Part shown: positions 50,442-58,793 of the stretch, one piece after another | Numbering within the stretch: position 1 is the first letter of the stretch | How the letters are laid out: each line of letters starts with the position of its first letter | NCBI GenBank assembly: GCA_013824115.1 | Contig: PNNG01000034.1 | Location: forward strand, 149,647-213,646 | From: Sphingobacteriaceae bacterium | GTDB taxonomy: Bacteria; Bacteroidota; Bacteroidia; UBA7662 | Direction of reading: 5' to 3' | DNA: 64,000 nucleotides | Notes under the pieces: generated by a model | Database searches by the model: none | What the model was told of the DNA's origin: nothing | Seen by the model: the letters and a program-made list of their open reading frames with translations, nothing else | Made by a program: the position numbers and the translations under genes

Positions 50442-50711
50442 AACTTTGAGTTATGTGCACTCATCAGTCTGTGGGCTGCACTTGGGTCAAGATGGCAAAC
50501 GAATAAATAAAAGGCAGCAGGGCAGGGGCGTGTTTATGCGGGAAGCTCTTGACCTTGTGACAGACCATCGGACTACCTTCGCGCTTAACTGGATGTTATG
50601 CAGACATCAGCCGCGATAGTGATTGCAGCAAGCTACCGTGTAGCGCGGAAAGCACGGGCCGCAGGCATCGCACAAAAAATGAAAATCACATCATCAAAGG
50701 TGGGTAAATGA
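50442..50711. other. gene-free segment beside the iteron cluster
   Basis: About 270 bp with no supportable gene. There is a short hairpin GCTAC-CGT-GTAGC near 50634-50646. A perfect -7-like box TAACTTTG (50448-50455, plus strand) would fire into this segment, but no -33 element supports it. Confidence 0.5.
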
Positions 50712-50967
50712 CCACGGACAACTCGGGCGCTCGGACAAAGTGGGTAAAACCTTGTTTTTAGGCTTTAAATAAGGTTTTTGGAAAATGAATTTGTCCGTAC
50801 TACCCCAAAAAGCGCCCGAGAGTGCCCGAACTCTAGGCTGTGGCCGAAAATTGCGTTCGGGCAAGTTCGGGCAGGTACGGACAAGTACGGACAATAGGAT
50901 ATGCGTTTTTATGCTTTAAAAGCGTTTTTTATATACTTTGTCCGTGTCCGTGACTGCCCGAGCGGGT
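50712..50967. repeat. iteron-like repeat cluster, origin or complex operator candidate
   Basis: Around 13 copies of a 10-bp motif GTWCGGRCAA in both orientations. Four direct tandem copies lie at 50855-50894 (GTTCGGGCAA, GTTCGGGCAG, GTACGGACAA twice). Inverted copies are TTGTCCGTAC (50791-50800), GCGCCCGAGA and GTGCCCGAAC (50812-50831), and a group at about 50938-50965. Further direct copies are at about 50712-50738. Two similar AT-rich cores (CTTGTTTTTAGGCTTTAAAT at 50751-50770 and GCGTTTTTATGCTTTAAAAG near 50903-50922) each lie between a direct and an inverted copy. Confidence 0.75.
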
Positions 50968-51010
50968 TTTTATAGTTTTTGGCCGCAAACATGAAAAAGT
51001 GAAAGTTTGC

Positions 51011-51045
51011 GAAAAAAAAAAGCCCGGCAGTTGTAAATTGCCGGG
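51011..51045 (-). terminator. leftward terminator before the iteron region
   Basis: Minus strand CCCGGCA-(9 nt)-TGCCGGG followed by about ten T. It would stop leftward transcription of the early genes before the iteron cluster. Confidence 0.75.
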
Positions 51046-51059
51046 GTAAACCATGTGCT

Positions 51060-51284
51060 ATGAATGAGATACACCTCAAAATTTTAGAAATGATAAAGAC
51101 TTCACCAGTCACTGTTGGAGACGTTTGTGTAAAGCTTCAAACTGAGTATTCGGATAAACAGATATCTGATTCTATGGCATTTCTCATTAATGGCGGCTAC
51201 GTTGACCATAATAGAGGTTTGTATGCTTCAGTTACGGGTCATGGGGAAGATTACTACCAAAGCCTTAAGTCTCATAAACTGTAA
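51060..51284 (+). CDS. small winged-helix-like protein, rightward cassette
   Basis: 74 residues (MNEIHLKILEMIKTSPVTVG DVCVKLQTEYSDKQISDSMA in sequence). The pattern helix, HTH (VGDVCVKLQTEYSDKQISDSM) and wing (NGGYVDHNRGLYASVTGHGE) is that of a small winged helix. Codon use is more AT-rich than in neighbours. It reads opposite to nearly all other phage genes. The stop overlaps the next start (TAATG). Confidence 0.65.
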   Translation: MNEIHLKILEMIKTSPVTVGDVCVKLQTEYSDKQISDSMAFLINGGYVDHNRGLYASVTGHGEDYYQSLKSHKL

Positions 51285-51538
51285 TGATGGATAGTTACGA
51301 AGCAAAGCAGATTTGTAGCGGATATTTTAGCTCAAAAAAGGGCTACTCCTGTGAAATTGAGGGATTTTGCGAAACTGAAAAGAACATAACTTTCGATGTC
51401 GTTGTGCTGAAAAAAGGTGGATTTGTCGCTAAACAAAGTTGTTCTTTGGCAATTGCAAACGAGCTAGGTCCAATTTCGCAGCTGCGATCTACAATGGAGA
51501 AATTTTCAGCGCACGTCCTGAATCACCTAATGCATTAG
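51284..51538 (+). CDS. small protein of unknown function, rightward cassette
   Basis: 84 residues (MMDSYEAKQICSGYFSSKKG...), three cysteines in the first half, strand-helix pattern, no known domain. Overlaps the previous gene by 1 bp, so the two are co-translated, and its end overlaps the convergent DUF1643 gene by 4 bp. AT-rich. The two-gene layout would suit an accessory or toxin-antitoxin-like cassette, but there is no motif to support a specific claim. Confidence 0.6.
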   Translation: MMDSYEAKQICSGYFSSKKGYSCEIEGFCETEKNITFDVVVLKKGGFVAKQSCSLAIANELGPISQLRSTMEKFSAHVLNHLMH

Positions 51539-52041
51539 AATTTCTTTGGTGTAAGCTCTCCCTTCAAATACAACGGATGCTTTGGCACCCCATCTTTAGA
51601 CAGCTCCAAATAGTGCAGCTTGTCCTTGTAAATGGGGTGTTTAAAGAGATTGAAAAAGATAGCGTCCAACTTTTTGGGCTGAACGATTGAGCCATTGCCC
51701 CAAGCACAAATGACTATCTCTGCTTCATACATTAGTTTTCCCAAGTGTGACAAATTTTCCATGTATTGCATGTCTACCCCGATGAGCAATGCTTCCAACA
51801 AATCCATTGGGTCGGTTGCTCGGTAGGGCAGCAGGTTGGCCACTTTCAACTCGTCATAACCCCAGCTTTTGGCGAAGGCAATGCAGCGGCGAATGGTTGG
51901 GTCGTCGTGATCAGCGTCAGCGTTTGAAGGGTTGAGCATTACAAAAAGGCAGGTGCCCAATCCTTTTCCTTCTTCCCACCAGTTGCGGGTTAACTGAAAG
52001 CGGTACTTTCCGCACTCAGAAATGACAGCAGAACTACGCAT
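51535..52041 (-). CDS. DUF1643 family protein
   Basis: 168 residues from Met at 52041 (MRSSAVISECGKYRFQLTRN); the Met at 52068 would add nine residues overlapping the upstream gene. Family signature: LTRNWWEEGK, CLFVMLNPSNADADHDDPTI near 38-57, CIAFAKSWGYDELKVANLLP, and ICAWGN. The family is found in phages and bacteria; its biochemical role is unknown. Confidence 0.85.
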   Translation of the reverse strand: MRSSAVISECGKYRFQLTRNWWEEGKGLGTCLFVMLNPSNADADHDDPTIRRCIAFAKSWGYDELKVANLLPYRATDPMDLLEALLIGVDMQYMENLSHLGKLMYEAEIVICAWGNGSIVQPKKLDAIFFNLFKHPIYKDKLHYLELSKDGVPKHPLYLKGELTPKKF

Positions 52042-52372
52042 TTGGCCAAGGTTGAAGTTGCTCCACACTTACCACCTGCCCAGGTTGGAACTTACCCAGC
52101 AGAATTTCTACGGATGCGGCCATGACCAGCATTTTGCCGGCAGGTGTTTCGAGTTCGGTACTTTTGATGTGTGCCGCCTCTAAAACGTTAATCGACTGCT
52201 TTTCCATCATCTCGAGCAGCAAGTTGATTACAGGTATCAGAATTTCGTTGTTGCCTTCCTCGGCCAACAGCTTCCTAAAGATGCCCCATGAAGAGGTATA
52301 CACCTCGGCAACTTGTGCAGTGGCCTGCAGCTGCGCCATCATGGCTTGCTTGGCAATTTGTTGTTGGTTCAT
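52034..52372 (-). CDS. early phage protein of unknown function
   Basis: 112 residues, helical and rich in Q, A, E and L (MAQLQATAQVAEVYTSSWGI, EILIPVINLLLEMMEKQSIN). No domain recognised. It overlaps the DUF1643 gene by 8 bp. Part of the early leftward operon. Confidence 0.65.
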   Translation of the reverse strand: MNQQQIAKQAMMAQLQATAQVAEVYTSSWGIFRKLLAEEGNNEILIPVINLLLEMMEKQSINVLEAAHIKSTELETPAGKMLVMAASVEILLGKFQPGQVVSVEQLQPWPNA

Positions 52373-52404
52373 ACGGTGAATTTAGTAGTTTAAGTGTTAT
52401 GGTT

Positions 52405-52773
52405 TTATTTCCACCTGCCGCGAATAAAATTGAAATCACGGCCGGCATTGAAGGTGAACATGCTGAACAGGCGGGTTTCATCAACTTTCATTACCACCTG
52501 GTAATAGTATTTGCATCCGAACAAATCGGATGTTGAGCCAATGTAAAACACCATGTGCTTTTCATTGATCAGTCCGCAATACACGAGCGGATGCCTGAAA
52601 TATCCGGCCATGTCTGATGGCTCACCCGGCACCAGCTCTATGCCTGCCACTGTGATTTTTTCAAGCCGCCAGGGCTTTGGGTCACCCTCGTTGAGAATAA
52701 GACCTTCTCCCATATTGCAGCTGTAGAGAATGGTTGACACCCTTGGGTAGGTGTCAACCTTTGGAGTCGTCAT
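52405..52773 (-). CDS. early phage protein of unknown function
   Basis: 122 residues from the ATG at 52773 (MTTPKVDTYPRVSTILYSCN); the longer frame begins in the intergenic gap. Strand-rich (PWRLEKITVAGIELVPGEPS; HMVFYIGSTSDLFGCKYYYQ, similar in feel to small barrels). No motif recognised. Confidence 0.65.
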   Translation of the reverse strand: MTTPKVDTYPRVSTILYSCNMGEGLILNEGDPKPWRLEKITVAGIELVPGEPSDMAGYFRHPLVYCGLINEKHMVFYIGSTSDLFGCKYYYQVVMKVDETRLFSMFTFNAGRDFNFIRGRWK

Positions 52774-52828
52774 ACTTTTTCGCTGGTTTTGGTTGTATAG
52801 GTGCACAAAAAGTAGTCATATAAACAAG

Positions 52829-53566
52829 TTACCGGCAATGCAGCGACAGTGCAACCATCAACTGCTCCCCGATATATTTAGTGTATTGTGGCGGTATGCT
52901 TTGAGCTAATTCGCCTTGTCCTAACCAATGCAAGCCGGTCATTTCCTGCACCAAACCTACACCGGAGAAATTCCCAACATATTGAATAAACTCCCCTTCC
53001 TTCGGTCTCCTACCCATCTTCGCATTTGGTGCAGTATGTTCCGGGTGTGGCGGTGCTTTCAGTTCAATGTTACTTTCAAATAGCCGATGCCTGTAAGTTC
53101 TCATTCCAAACATTGAACCGCATAATTCAATAGGATTTATCAGTGGGCTTCCCGGCACATTTTCAATTATGTATGGCTTACCAGTTTTAATCAGTTCCCG
53201 CCTTGTTACTTCAATCAAATCAACATACTCCTTCCCAGCTTTACGGAATTGCATTGAAGCCATACTATAAGCTTGACAAGGCGGGCTTGCGTGTATCACA
53301 TCGTATTCCTGAAAATGTGCCTTTAAGTATTCAATGGCATCGGCCTGTATAAACTTTCCCCTGTGCTTTGGTTGCGGTTCAATGTCCACACCCGTAACAT
53401 CATATCCGGCTTGCTCATACCCATATCCTGCTCCACCGCCACAACAATACAGGTCAAGCAGTTTCGGACGAGAATGCACTGCCGGTAACACTGCATACCC
53501 GGCAATGGGGGCTGATGTGCTACTTTCGGCATTTGTGCTATTATCAAAGTTCAGTTCCAATTTCAT
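52829..53566 (-). CDS. DNA (cytosine-5-) methyltransferase, orphan
   Basis: 245 residues from the ATG at 53566. The C5-methyltransferase motifs are present: SAM site DLYCCGGGAGYGYEQAGYD (38-56), motif IV with catalytic Cys97 (ASPPCQAYS) and ENVPG (135-139, motif VI). It is shorter than usual (300-400 residues) and the target-recognition region is small. No restriction enzyme gene lies nearby. It could protect phage DNA from host restriction, or methylate a regulatory site. The recognition sequence is unknown. Confidence 0.88.
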   Translation of the reverse strand: MKLELNFDNSTNAESSTSAPIAGYAVLPAVHSRPKLLDLYCCGGGAGYGYEQAGYDVTGVDIEPQPKHRGKFIQADAIEYLKAHFQEYDVIHASPPCQAYSMASMQFRKAGKEYVDLIEVTRRELIKTGKPYIIENVPGSPLINPIELCGSMFGMRTYRHRLFESNIELKAPPHPEHTAPNAKMGRRPKEGEFIQYVGNFSGVGLVQEMTGLHWLGQGELAQSIPPQYTKYIGEQLMVALSLHCR

Positions 53567-53608
53567 CGTTTGTGCTTTTAATTCCCCCACTGCGGGTATG
53601 CTTTTACG

Positions 53609-53860
53609 TTATGCCCTCAACGCCCTATTCCTCTCCGCTATCTCCCTATTCGCTATCGGCACAACGATGTCGTTTAAGTCTTTGCAAGTGAGCAGGGTCT
53701 TTACCGCTTTGCCGCCCTCGCAATAGTGGAAGTTCCCGTTGTAAAATTGCACTTCACCGGCCATGCCTGTTCTTACCAAGGCCCCGTTTTCGTTTTTGAA
53801 TCCCCAGTACTGGCAGTACTCAAGGGTCAAAGACTGGTTTTCATTGATTGATGTGTCCAT
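53609..53860 (-). CDS. early phage protein of unknown function
   Basis: 83 residues (MDTSINENQSLTLEYCQYWG...). Strand-rich first half and a short helical tail (DIVVPIANREIAERNRALRA). No motif recognised. Separated by 2 bp from the next upstream gene. Confidence 0.6.
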   Translation of the reverse strand: MDTSINENQSLTLEYCQYWGFKNENGALVRTGMAGEVQFYNGNFHYCEGGKAVKTLLTCKDLNDIVVPIANREIAERNRALRA

Positions 53861-53862
53861 AC

Positions 53863-54291
53863 TTATTTTTGGTTTAATGGTGACGTATTGATAAATTCTT
53901 GCAACTCCATTCTCAGCCGCTCAATTTTGGCAGCATGCTTTTTGTGAATGGGGTCGTCTTCAATTGAGAAAAGTTGATTCCAATGCTTTCTAGCCAGCTC
54001 TAGCTTGTTGCTCAACTCGGTGATTTTGCGCTTTTTGGCGGCTATCAAATTGGCCTTTATTTGGTCCTCGGTCTTTTTGGTTGGCTCTTGCGAACCCCAT
54101 CTCTGAACCACTTCGTGGCGTGGGTGCTGCACCTTGAGCAATGCCGCTCGGTACTCGAAATACCACCTCCATTTACATAATAGCTCAAATCGCATATCAG
54201 ACCAAAAAAGCCTGCAAACAGCACCGCTTGCACGTTCATTTGGTGCATACACCTCTATCACGTAGTAGTGGGTTTTGATGATGGTGTCCAT
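53863..54291 (-). CDS. early phage protein of unknown function
   Basis: 142 residues from Met at 54291 (MDTIIKTHYYVIEVYAPNER); the frame extends to 54324 inside the upstream gene. N-terminal strands, then a basic helical region (TEDQIKANLIAAKKRKITEL, LELARKHWNQLF) and IERLRMELQEF. No domain recognised. Confidence 0.62.
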   Translation of the reverse strand: MDTIIKTHYYVIEVYAPNERASGAVCRLFWSDMRFELLCKWRWYFEYRAALLKVQHPRHEVVQRWGSQEPTKKTEDQIKANLIAAKKRKITELSNKLELARKHWNQLFSIEDDPIHKKHAAKIERLRMELQEFINTSPLNQK

Positions 54292-54292
54292 A

Positions 54293-54814
54293 TCACGCAG
54301 AAAGCTGCTTGCGAAACCCTTCATCCTTCATGGCATCAGCCATGGTGAAAACCCTTTTGAGTTCTTCGAGTTCTTTTGGACTCAAATCGCGCTCTTCTCG
54401 TGCCGGTGAATTGGCGAAAAGGCTGTGTTTATGGATGAATGCGCGGTAGAAAATGCGTAATTCTTCATTGTAAATTCTCCAATAGAAATGGTACTTCATT
54501 TCAATTTCAGCCAAATCGGCCGGACGTGCCCTAATACCAATCAGGTTTTTGGTTTTTCGACCATTAATCCATTGTCCGTAGGTATCAAATTCTTTACCCA
54601 AAACGCTTGAAACTATTTGGACAAAGAATTTCCGTTGCTCGCTTGAAACCTTAAACCAGGCTTCGATGATTTTGTCGTCTTCGAGCTCCTCTAAATTGAT
54701 TTTGTGCTTTTGGCAAATCTCTTGCAGTTTTTGAGCTGCATTTAATTTCTCGCCGCCAACACCTTGCTCAGCAAGTCGTTTTAGCTTTTTCTCTAATTCT
54801 AGAATTTTTGACAT
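54293..54814 (-). CDS. DUF2786-like phage protein
   Basis: 173 residues. The first 45 residues (MSKILELEKKLKRLAEQGVG, then EKLNAAQKLQEICQKHKINL) resemble the DUF2786 domain, usually seen in phage proteins that begin with a helical 'lA..t-neEa-aA..ka..l...h.ld' motif. The rest is helical without further motif. No biochemical role is known. Confidence 0.6.
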   Translation of the reverse strand: MSKILELEKKLKRLAEQGVGGEKLNAAQKLQEICQKHKINLEELEDDKIIEAWFKVSSEQRKFFVQIVSSVLGKEFDTYGQWINGRKTKNLIGIRARPADLAEIEMKYHFYWRIYNEELRIFYRAFIHKHSLFANSPAREERDLSPKELEELKRVFTMADAMKDEGFRKQLSA

Positions 54815-54826
54815 ATAAAAGGTTGT

Positions 54827-55039
54827 TTAGTGGTGTACTGGTCTAAAAATTTCTCTGCTCAAAAAGTCGTACTGGAACCAGTTGTTGCTGAATTTTTTCC
54901 AGTAGGTTTTTTCGTTAATCAGCATGATGTTGCCGCCGCAATCGAGGCATTTGGTTTGCTCTTTTGGGCAATTGTGCCAAACAGCATCGCATTGAGGGTC
55001 GGGGCAAACTTTGATAGGTCCTATAATTGCATCTGCCAT
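54827..55039 (-). CDS. small zinc-ribbon protein
   Basis: 70 residues. Cysteines in CPDPQC (12-17) and CLDCGG (31-36), with another at CP near 24, suit a zinc ribbon. The C-terminal part is aromatic (YWKKFSNNWFQYDFLSREIF). Likely binds nucleic acid or protein; role unknown. Confidence 0.7.
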   Translation of the reverse strand: MADAIIGPIKVCPDPQCDAVWHNCPKEQTKCLDCGGNIMLINEKTYWKKFSNNWFQYDFLSREIFRPVHH

Positions 55040-55040
55040 T

Positions 55041-55514
55041 TCACGCCTCCTGTCTCTGCCACTCCTTCACCATGGCTTCAAAGCTGTAATCATCCTCCTC
55101 AATTTGGTACTGCTTGCGGAAGCATTCAACCGCCCTGGTGAGCTCGCCGTATTTGGGTGCTTCGCCCAACTTGGCCTGCAGGTAGGAGCGGAGCATCAGG
55201 CGCAAATCGCGCTGAATGTGTTTTTCCAATGCCGCCTTTGTGCCCAGCTTCATCCATTGGCCATACTGCAGCAGCTGCCGGTGGCTGAATTCAAAGGCAA
55301 TACAGCAATCGTCTTCTTCGGTGCGTGCCAGCTGCACAAAATGCCCTAAGGCGGTTTTGCGTCGGCGCAGGCGGTCGCGCATCCACGTATGCAGCAGCTG
55401 GCTCCGGTTGCCATCGCTGCGCACCACGGTGCTGCCGTATATGATTTGAAACATGCGTTGGTAGAAGGGACTCACGCGTACATAAATGCGGATGGGGGTG
55501 TTGTGTCGAATCAT
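55041..55514 (-). CDS. basic early phage protein of unknown function
   Basis: 157 residues from the ATG at 55514 (MIRHNTPIRIYVRVSPFYQR), which overlaps the upstream stop as ATGA. Highly basic N-terminal half (LLHTWMRDRLRRRKTALGHF) then helical with acidic end. Located just after the primase-helicase, so a replication accessory role is possible. No domain recognised. Confidence 0.65.
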   Translation of the reverse strand: MIRHNTPIRIYVRVSPFYQRMFQIIYGSTVVRSDGNRSQLLHTWMRDRLRRRKTALGHFVQLARTEEDDCCIAFEFSHRQLLQYGQWMKLGTKAALEKHIQRDLRLMLRSYLQAKLGEAPKYGELTRAVECFRKQYQIEEDDYSFEAMVKEWQRQEA

Positions 55515-55813
55515 ACGATGGTAAGGGCGGTTTGCAAAGGTTTTTCGAGGCGTTGAAATAGGTTTTCTTTGAGGTATTCGCGAAAGTCGGACAGCTTTAT
55601 CTGCTGCTCCTCTTCGGTTGATAGGTTCACCAGGGTAATCGATTCCACTTTCCACCACTCTATTTCCAGTGAGTGGTGCTGCCTCACTACCATCCACAGG
55701 CGCTTTTTGGCATCGATGTAGCGCATCCAGTGGCGGCAGTGCAGCTGGCAGAATTCAGCGTCAGAAAGGGAGCTGATTGGGAGACTCTGCATCCGTCGAA
55801 TCGTTGTTTCCAT
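55511..55813 (-). CDS. early phage protein of unknown function
   Basis: 100 residues (METTIRRMQSLPISSLSDAE...), with an alternative start at 55792. Aromatic- and cysteine/histidine-containing middle (FCQLHCRHWMRYIDAKKRLW). It overlaps the primase-helicase gene by 53 bp (or 32 bp with the later start) and the next gene by 4 bp. No domain recognised. Confidence 0.6.
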   Translation of the reverse strand: METTIRRMQSLPISSLSDAEFCQLHCRHWMRYIDAKKRLWMVVRQHHSLEIEWWKVESITLVNLSTEEEQQIKLSDFREYLKENLFQRLEKPLQTALTIV

Positions 55814-57908
55814 GGTTGAGGCTTATTTTGCGCGCTATGTCGGCATTCACTTTGTCGTAGTGAAAGGCCATAGCGCTGGTTTTTTTGTCGTCGAAGCGCT
55901 TGCTGTCAATGTGGCCGGCATAGGCTTCGCTGTTTTTGAGTTTGTCGCGCATGGTGCTGGCATTGAGGCCAACGGTGCCATACATGGTGCGGTGTGCAAT
56001 GAGGTACTGCTGGTGCAGCTCCGTGAAGCGAATGAGCAACTGGTTGCCGTTGAGTTCGAACTCTTGGCCGTGCTTGATTTTGCCGTCGTTGAGCAGGTAA
56101 AGCATGATGTCCCAAAAGCGCTGGGTTTCGCCACCACTTTCGCGCTTGCTGGCTTGGGCAATGCCAATTTCCTTCATGTAGTCGAGCAGCTCGTCGTACG
56201 AAAAGGTGAACTTCACGGCCATGCTCATGATCTTGTAAGTGGCACACATGAGGGCGTAGTTTTCGCGCATCCTGGCAGTGATGCTGTTGTTGCCACCCAG
56301 CAGCTCGTGCATTTCTTTGCCGCAGGCTTTGAACACTTCCACAAAGTTTTTTTCAAACAAACTGCGGTAGCCCAACAGCTCACAGGTAACTGAGGTAATA
56401 CCTTTTTCCTGCAGGCTGCGCAGCCGGTCGAACTGCTCCTTTTCTGCCTGGGTAAAGGTGTTGCGGTTGTAGTCCATCAGAATGCAGCGCTGCAGCAGCG
56501 GATCATCATCGGGGTATTCGTTGCCGGTGATGGCCACGCCCGAGCTGATGGGCACGCTCTCGGTTGAGAATCGGCCTTCCAAATTGCCGCGCTCGTATCC
56601 AAAGCGGTCATACAAACCACGCAGGGTGTTTTTGGCTTCGGTGGGTATTTTGTTGGTGTACTCTTCCAAGCAGGCCAGGGCGTTTACAAACTGGGCCATC
56701 TTGCGGATTTTGGCCTTGTCGGTATTGGCTTTTTCGGAAATTTTCAGCGGGTCTTGCGGACGGCCAAAAAGGTACTGGGCGCTGTTGATCATGGAGGACT
56801 TACCCGAACCGCCCTCACCGAAGAAAAATAGGATGGGGAAGTTGTTGCGCTGCTTGAAAATGTAGTCAGAAAACAGGCAGCTGATGGTATACAGAAGCAT
56901 GATGTAACCCGGCTTGCCATAGGTGAGCGTGTATTCGCGCTCCCATTGCCGAAAATTCACAGTGCTGGGGGTATGTAAAAAGCGCTTTTCGTTGGCGTAT
57001 TTGTAGGCATCATCGGCGTAGCTCTGGTTGCCGCTGGGTATGTAGTAATTTTTCGACTGGTAGGCCACCACACCATTTTCATCTACTGGTTCCCACTGCC
57101 CATTAAAAATGCCATTGGAGAAGGCAAAGAAGCCTGCAGTGTGCCATCCGAGGGTTTCAACCTGCATACAGCTTTTTTCCTGCTCATAGAGTTTCGATTT
57201 GAGTTTCATCAAATCGGCAGGACCGCCCCAAAAAAGGAAGTTGCCCGAACCTTCGGTGAATTCCTTGAAAGCATTCATCGATGTAAGTGCTTTGGTTTGC
57301 ACGTCGAGCACCAGCTCGCGGCCGCGGATGTTGCGAATGCGCACTACGCGCCGGGGAAATACACCGTTGTAAATGTGGTACAGTACCTCTAACGTAAAGT
57401 TGCTGAACGGCTCGGGCGAAAAGCCGCTGGTGATGCTGCCATTCATTTTGAAGTACTGATTGTTCCATTCGAAAAAGCCGTACGTTTCCAAATCTTCGTA
57501 GGCCGATGGTGCCACACCTTCGGGCAAAAAGTCAGTAGGCTTGTAAGCGTCGAATGAGTTTTCGGGTGCGGTGTCAACACCTGCGGCCTTACACATTTTG
57601 AAAAACACCGATGGCGTTTTTTTGCGGGTGTTTTGCAGTGCCAAGTCGAACTCATGATCGGCTGTGTCTTTATCGTAATTGGCCGACTGGCCAGCTGCGC
57701 TATGCCATACGCTGCGGCCGCGCTCACCCAGGGAAGCAATGGCATGGCAGCAGCTATCGCGCTCCAAGGCATCACTTCCTAAGATGTCTACTTTGCGGTC
57801 GCGTATCCGATCAGCAGCAGCTAAGCACTTGCGGTATTCAAGCTCCTTTTTTTTGTTTTGCTCGGGGCTTGCCAGGTTTTCGTCGAATAGGTCAATATTT
57901 AATTCCAT
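55761..57908 (-). CDS. replication protein: primase C-terminal domain plus SF3-type helicase
   Basis: 715 residues; the main replication enzyme of the phage. Residues 25-95 resemble a PriCT-2-type region (CCHAIASLGERGRSVWHSAA, KDTADHEFDLALQ). Around 245-300 is a DUF927-like section (ETLGWHTAGFFAFSNGIFNG). The SF3-type ATPase has Walker A GEGGSGKSS at 364-372, Walker B near ACLEEYTN (412-419) and motif C near GVAITGNEYP. It resembles D5/P4-type replicative helicases. No own primase catalytic domain is evident, so priming may rely on another protein. Overlaps the upstream gene by 1 bp. Confidence 0.82.
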   Translation of the reverse strand: MELNIDLFDENLASPEQNKKKELEYRKCLAAADRIRDRKVDILGSDALERDSCCHAIASLGERGRSVWHSAAGQSANYDKDTADHEFDLALQNTRKKTPSVFFKMCKAAGVDTAPENSFDAYKPTDFLPEGVAPSAYEDLETYGFFEWNNQYFKMNGSITSGFSPEPFSNFTLEVLYHIYNGVFPRRVVRIRNIRGRELVLDVQTKALTSMNAFKEFTEGSGNFLFWGGPADLMKLKSKLYEQEKSCMQVETLGWHTAGFFAFSNGIFNGQWEPVDENGVVAYQSKNYYIPSGNQSYADDAYKYANEKRFLHTPSTVNFRQWEREYTLTYGKPGYIMLLYTISCLFSDYIFKQRNNFPILFFFGEGGSGKSSMINSAQYLFGRPQDPLKISEKANTDKAKIRKMAQFVNALACLEEYTNKIPTEAKNTLRGLYDRFGYERGNLEGRFSTESVPISSGVAITGNEYPDDDPLLQRCILMDYNRNTFTQAEKEQFDRLRSLQEKGITSVTCELLGYRSLFEKNFVEVFKACGKEMHELLGGNNSITARMRENYALMCATYKIMSMAVKFTFSYDELLDYMKEIGIAQASKRESGGETQRFWDIMLYLLNDGKIKHGQEFELNGNQLLIRFTELHQQYLIAHRTMYGTVGLNASTMRDKLKNSEAYAGHIDSKRFDDKKTSAMAFHYDKVNADIARKISLNHGNNDSTDAESPNQLPF

Positions 57909-58324
57909 CAGGCTTTTGGTTCTGCATTTAACTCGGCTGTTTGTTCTGCTTTTTTCATCCGCACTTTGATGCGTTTGATACTCTCTTCTAAAGTGCCTGC
58001 TCTTACTATGTGCTCAAGCGTGCGGTAGCCGCTCAGCTCTTGCTCCAATTGATTGGCTTTAGCCACCAGCAGATTCACCATTTCGCGCTCGCGGATGTAC
58101 AATTGGCGAGCGCTTGCCAGCTCTTGCAATTGCTCCACGGCCTGCCAACAGGCGCTGTGCATGTCGTTGAAGAAAAAGTAATTGTCGGTGGCCTCTTTGC
58201 CCTTGGCCGCCATGGCATCCATGGTTTTTTTGGCGAGTGCGGCCAGCTCCATGAGTTTAAACTCAGTGAGCCGGCCGCTCGCATCGCGGCCATGCGAAAG
58301 GCGTTCTGTTGCCTGGTCGCTCAT
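57908..58324 (-). CDS. early phage coiled-coil protein
   Basis: 138 residues. Helical throughout with a coiled coil in the middle (EMVNLLVAKANQLEQELSGY) and a charged tail (KRIKVRMKKAEQTAELNAEP). No domain recognised. Shares its stop/start base with the primase-helicase gene. Confidence 0.65.
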   Translation of the reverse strand: MSDQATERLSHGRDASGRLTEFKLMELAALAKKTMDAMAAKGKEATDNYFFFNDMHSACWQAVEQLQELASARQLYIREREMVNLLVAKANQLEQELSGYRTLEHIVRAGTLEESIKRIKVRMKKAEQTAELNAEPKA

Positions 58325-58566
58325 GCCTTGCCGCGTTTTACTTGGTTGAGGCGCTTGACTGGCTCAAGGGTAACCAAGTCCATGTCGTCTAACCATGCCA
58401 GCTTTGCTTCATTTTCGGCTTGTTGGCGAGTTCTGGCGCTTACAAGTATGCGCCTTTTGGCTACCTGAATATTCGCCGATTTGCTGCGCTGAGCCAAAAA
58501 AACCTCGTAACGGTATACCGGGCGAATTGAATGCAAGAAATGCAGGAAGCGTGCTTTGAAACTCAT
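58321..58566 (-). CDS. small basic early phage protein
   Basis: 81 residues (MSFKARFLHFLHSIRPVYRY...). Basic and strand-helix in pattern (RRILVSARTRQQAENEAKLA). Overlaps the neighbours by 4 bp at each end. No domain recognised. Confidence 0.6.
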   Translation of the reverse strand: MSFKARFLHFLHSIRPVYRYEVFLAQRSKSANIQVAKRRILVSARTRQQAENEAKLAWLDDMDLVTLEPVKRLNQVKRGKA

Positions 58567-58793
58567 AATTGACGCTCCTTCAAAATTTTAAATTCATTCA
58601 TTAAACCAGCTTCAAGCGTTTTGCAGGTGCTCAAAAGCTCTTGCGATTCTTTGTACAAATCGGGGTTGTTGGTGCGAGTTGCTTTGCCCTTGGTGGTGAA
58701 GTAGTCTTTCTGCATGGTAAGCAGGTTGTCCATCTGGTTGAGCAGCAGCTCAGCCTTGGGCAGATCAGTTGGTTGGAGCTTGATTTGTGACAT
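58563..58793 (-). CDS. small helical early phage protein
   Basis: 76 residues (MSQIKLQPTDLPKAELLLNQ...), mostly helical. No domain recognised. Overlaps the next upstream gene by 29 bp and the downstream one by 4 bp. Confidence 0.58.
   Translation of the reverse strand: MSQIKLQPTDLPKAELLLNQMDNLLTMQKDYFTTKGKATRTNNPDLYKESQELLSTCKTLEAGLMNEFKILKERQL

Noticed and set aside
50448..50455. TAACTTTG, a perfect plus-strand -7 box
   Set aside because: No -33 element and it is half of a small palindrome at the RadC-like start; not called as a promoter.
50694..51112. Two minus-strand frames of 66 and 67 codons over the iteron region
   Set aside because: They translate the repeats, overlap the rightward cassette start and have no ribosome-binding or promoter signal.
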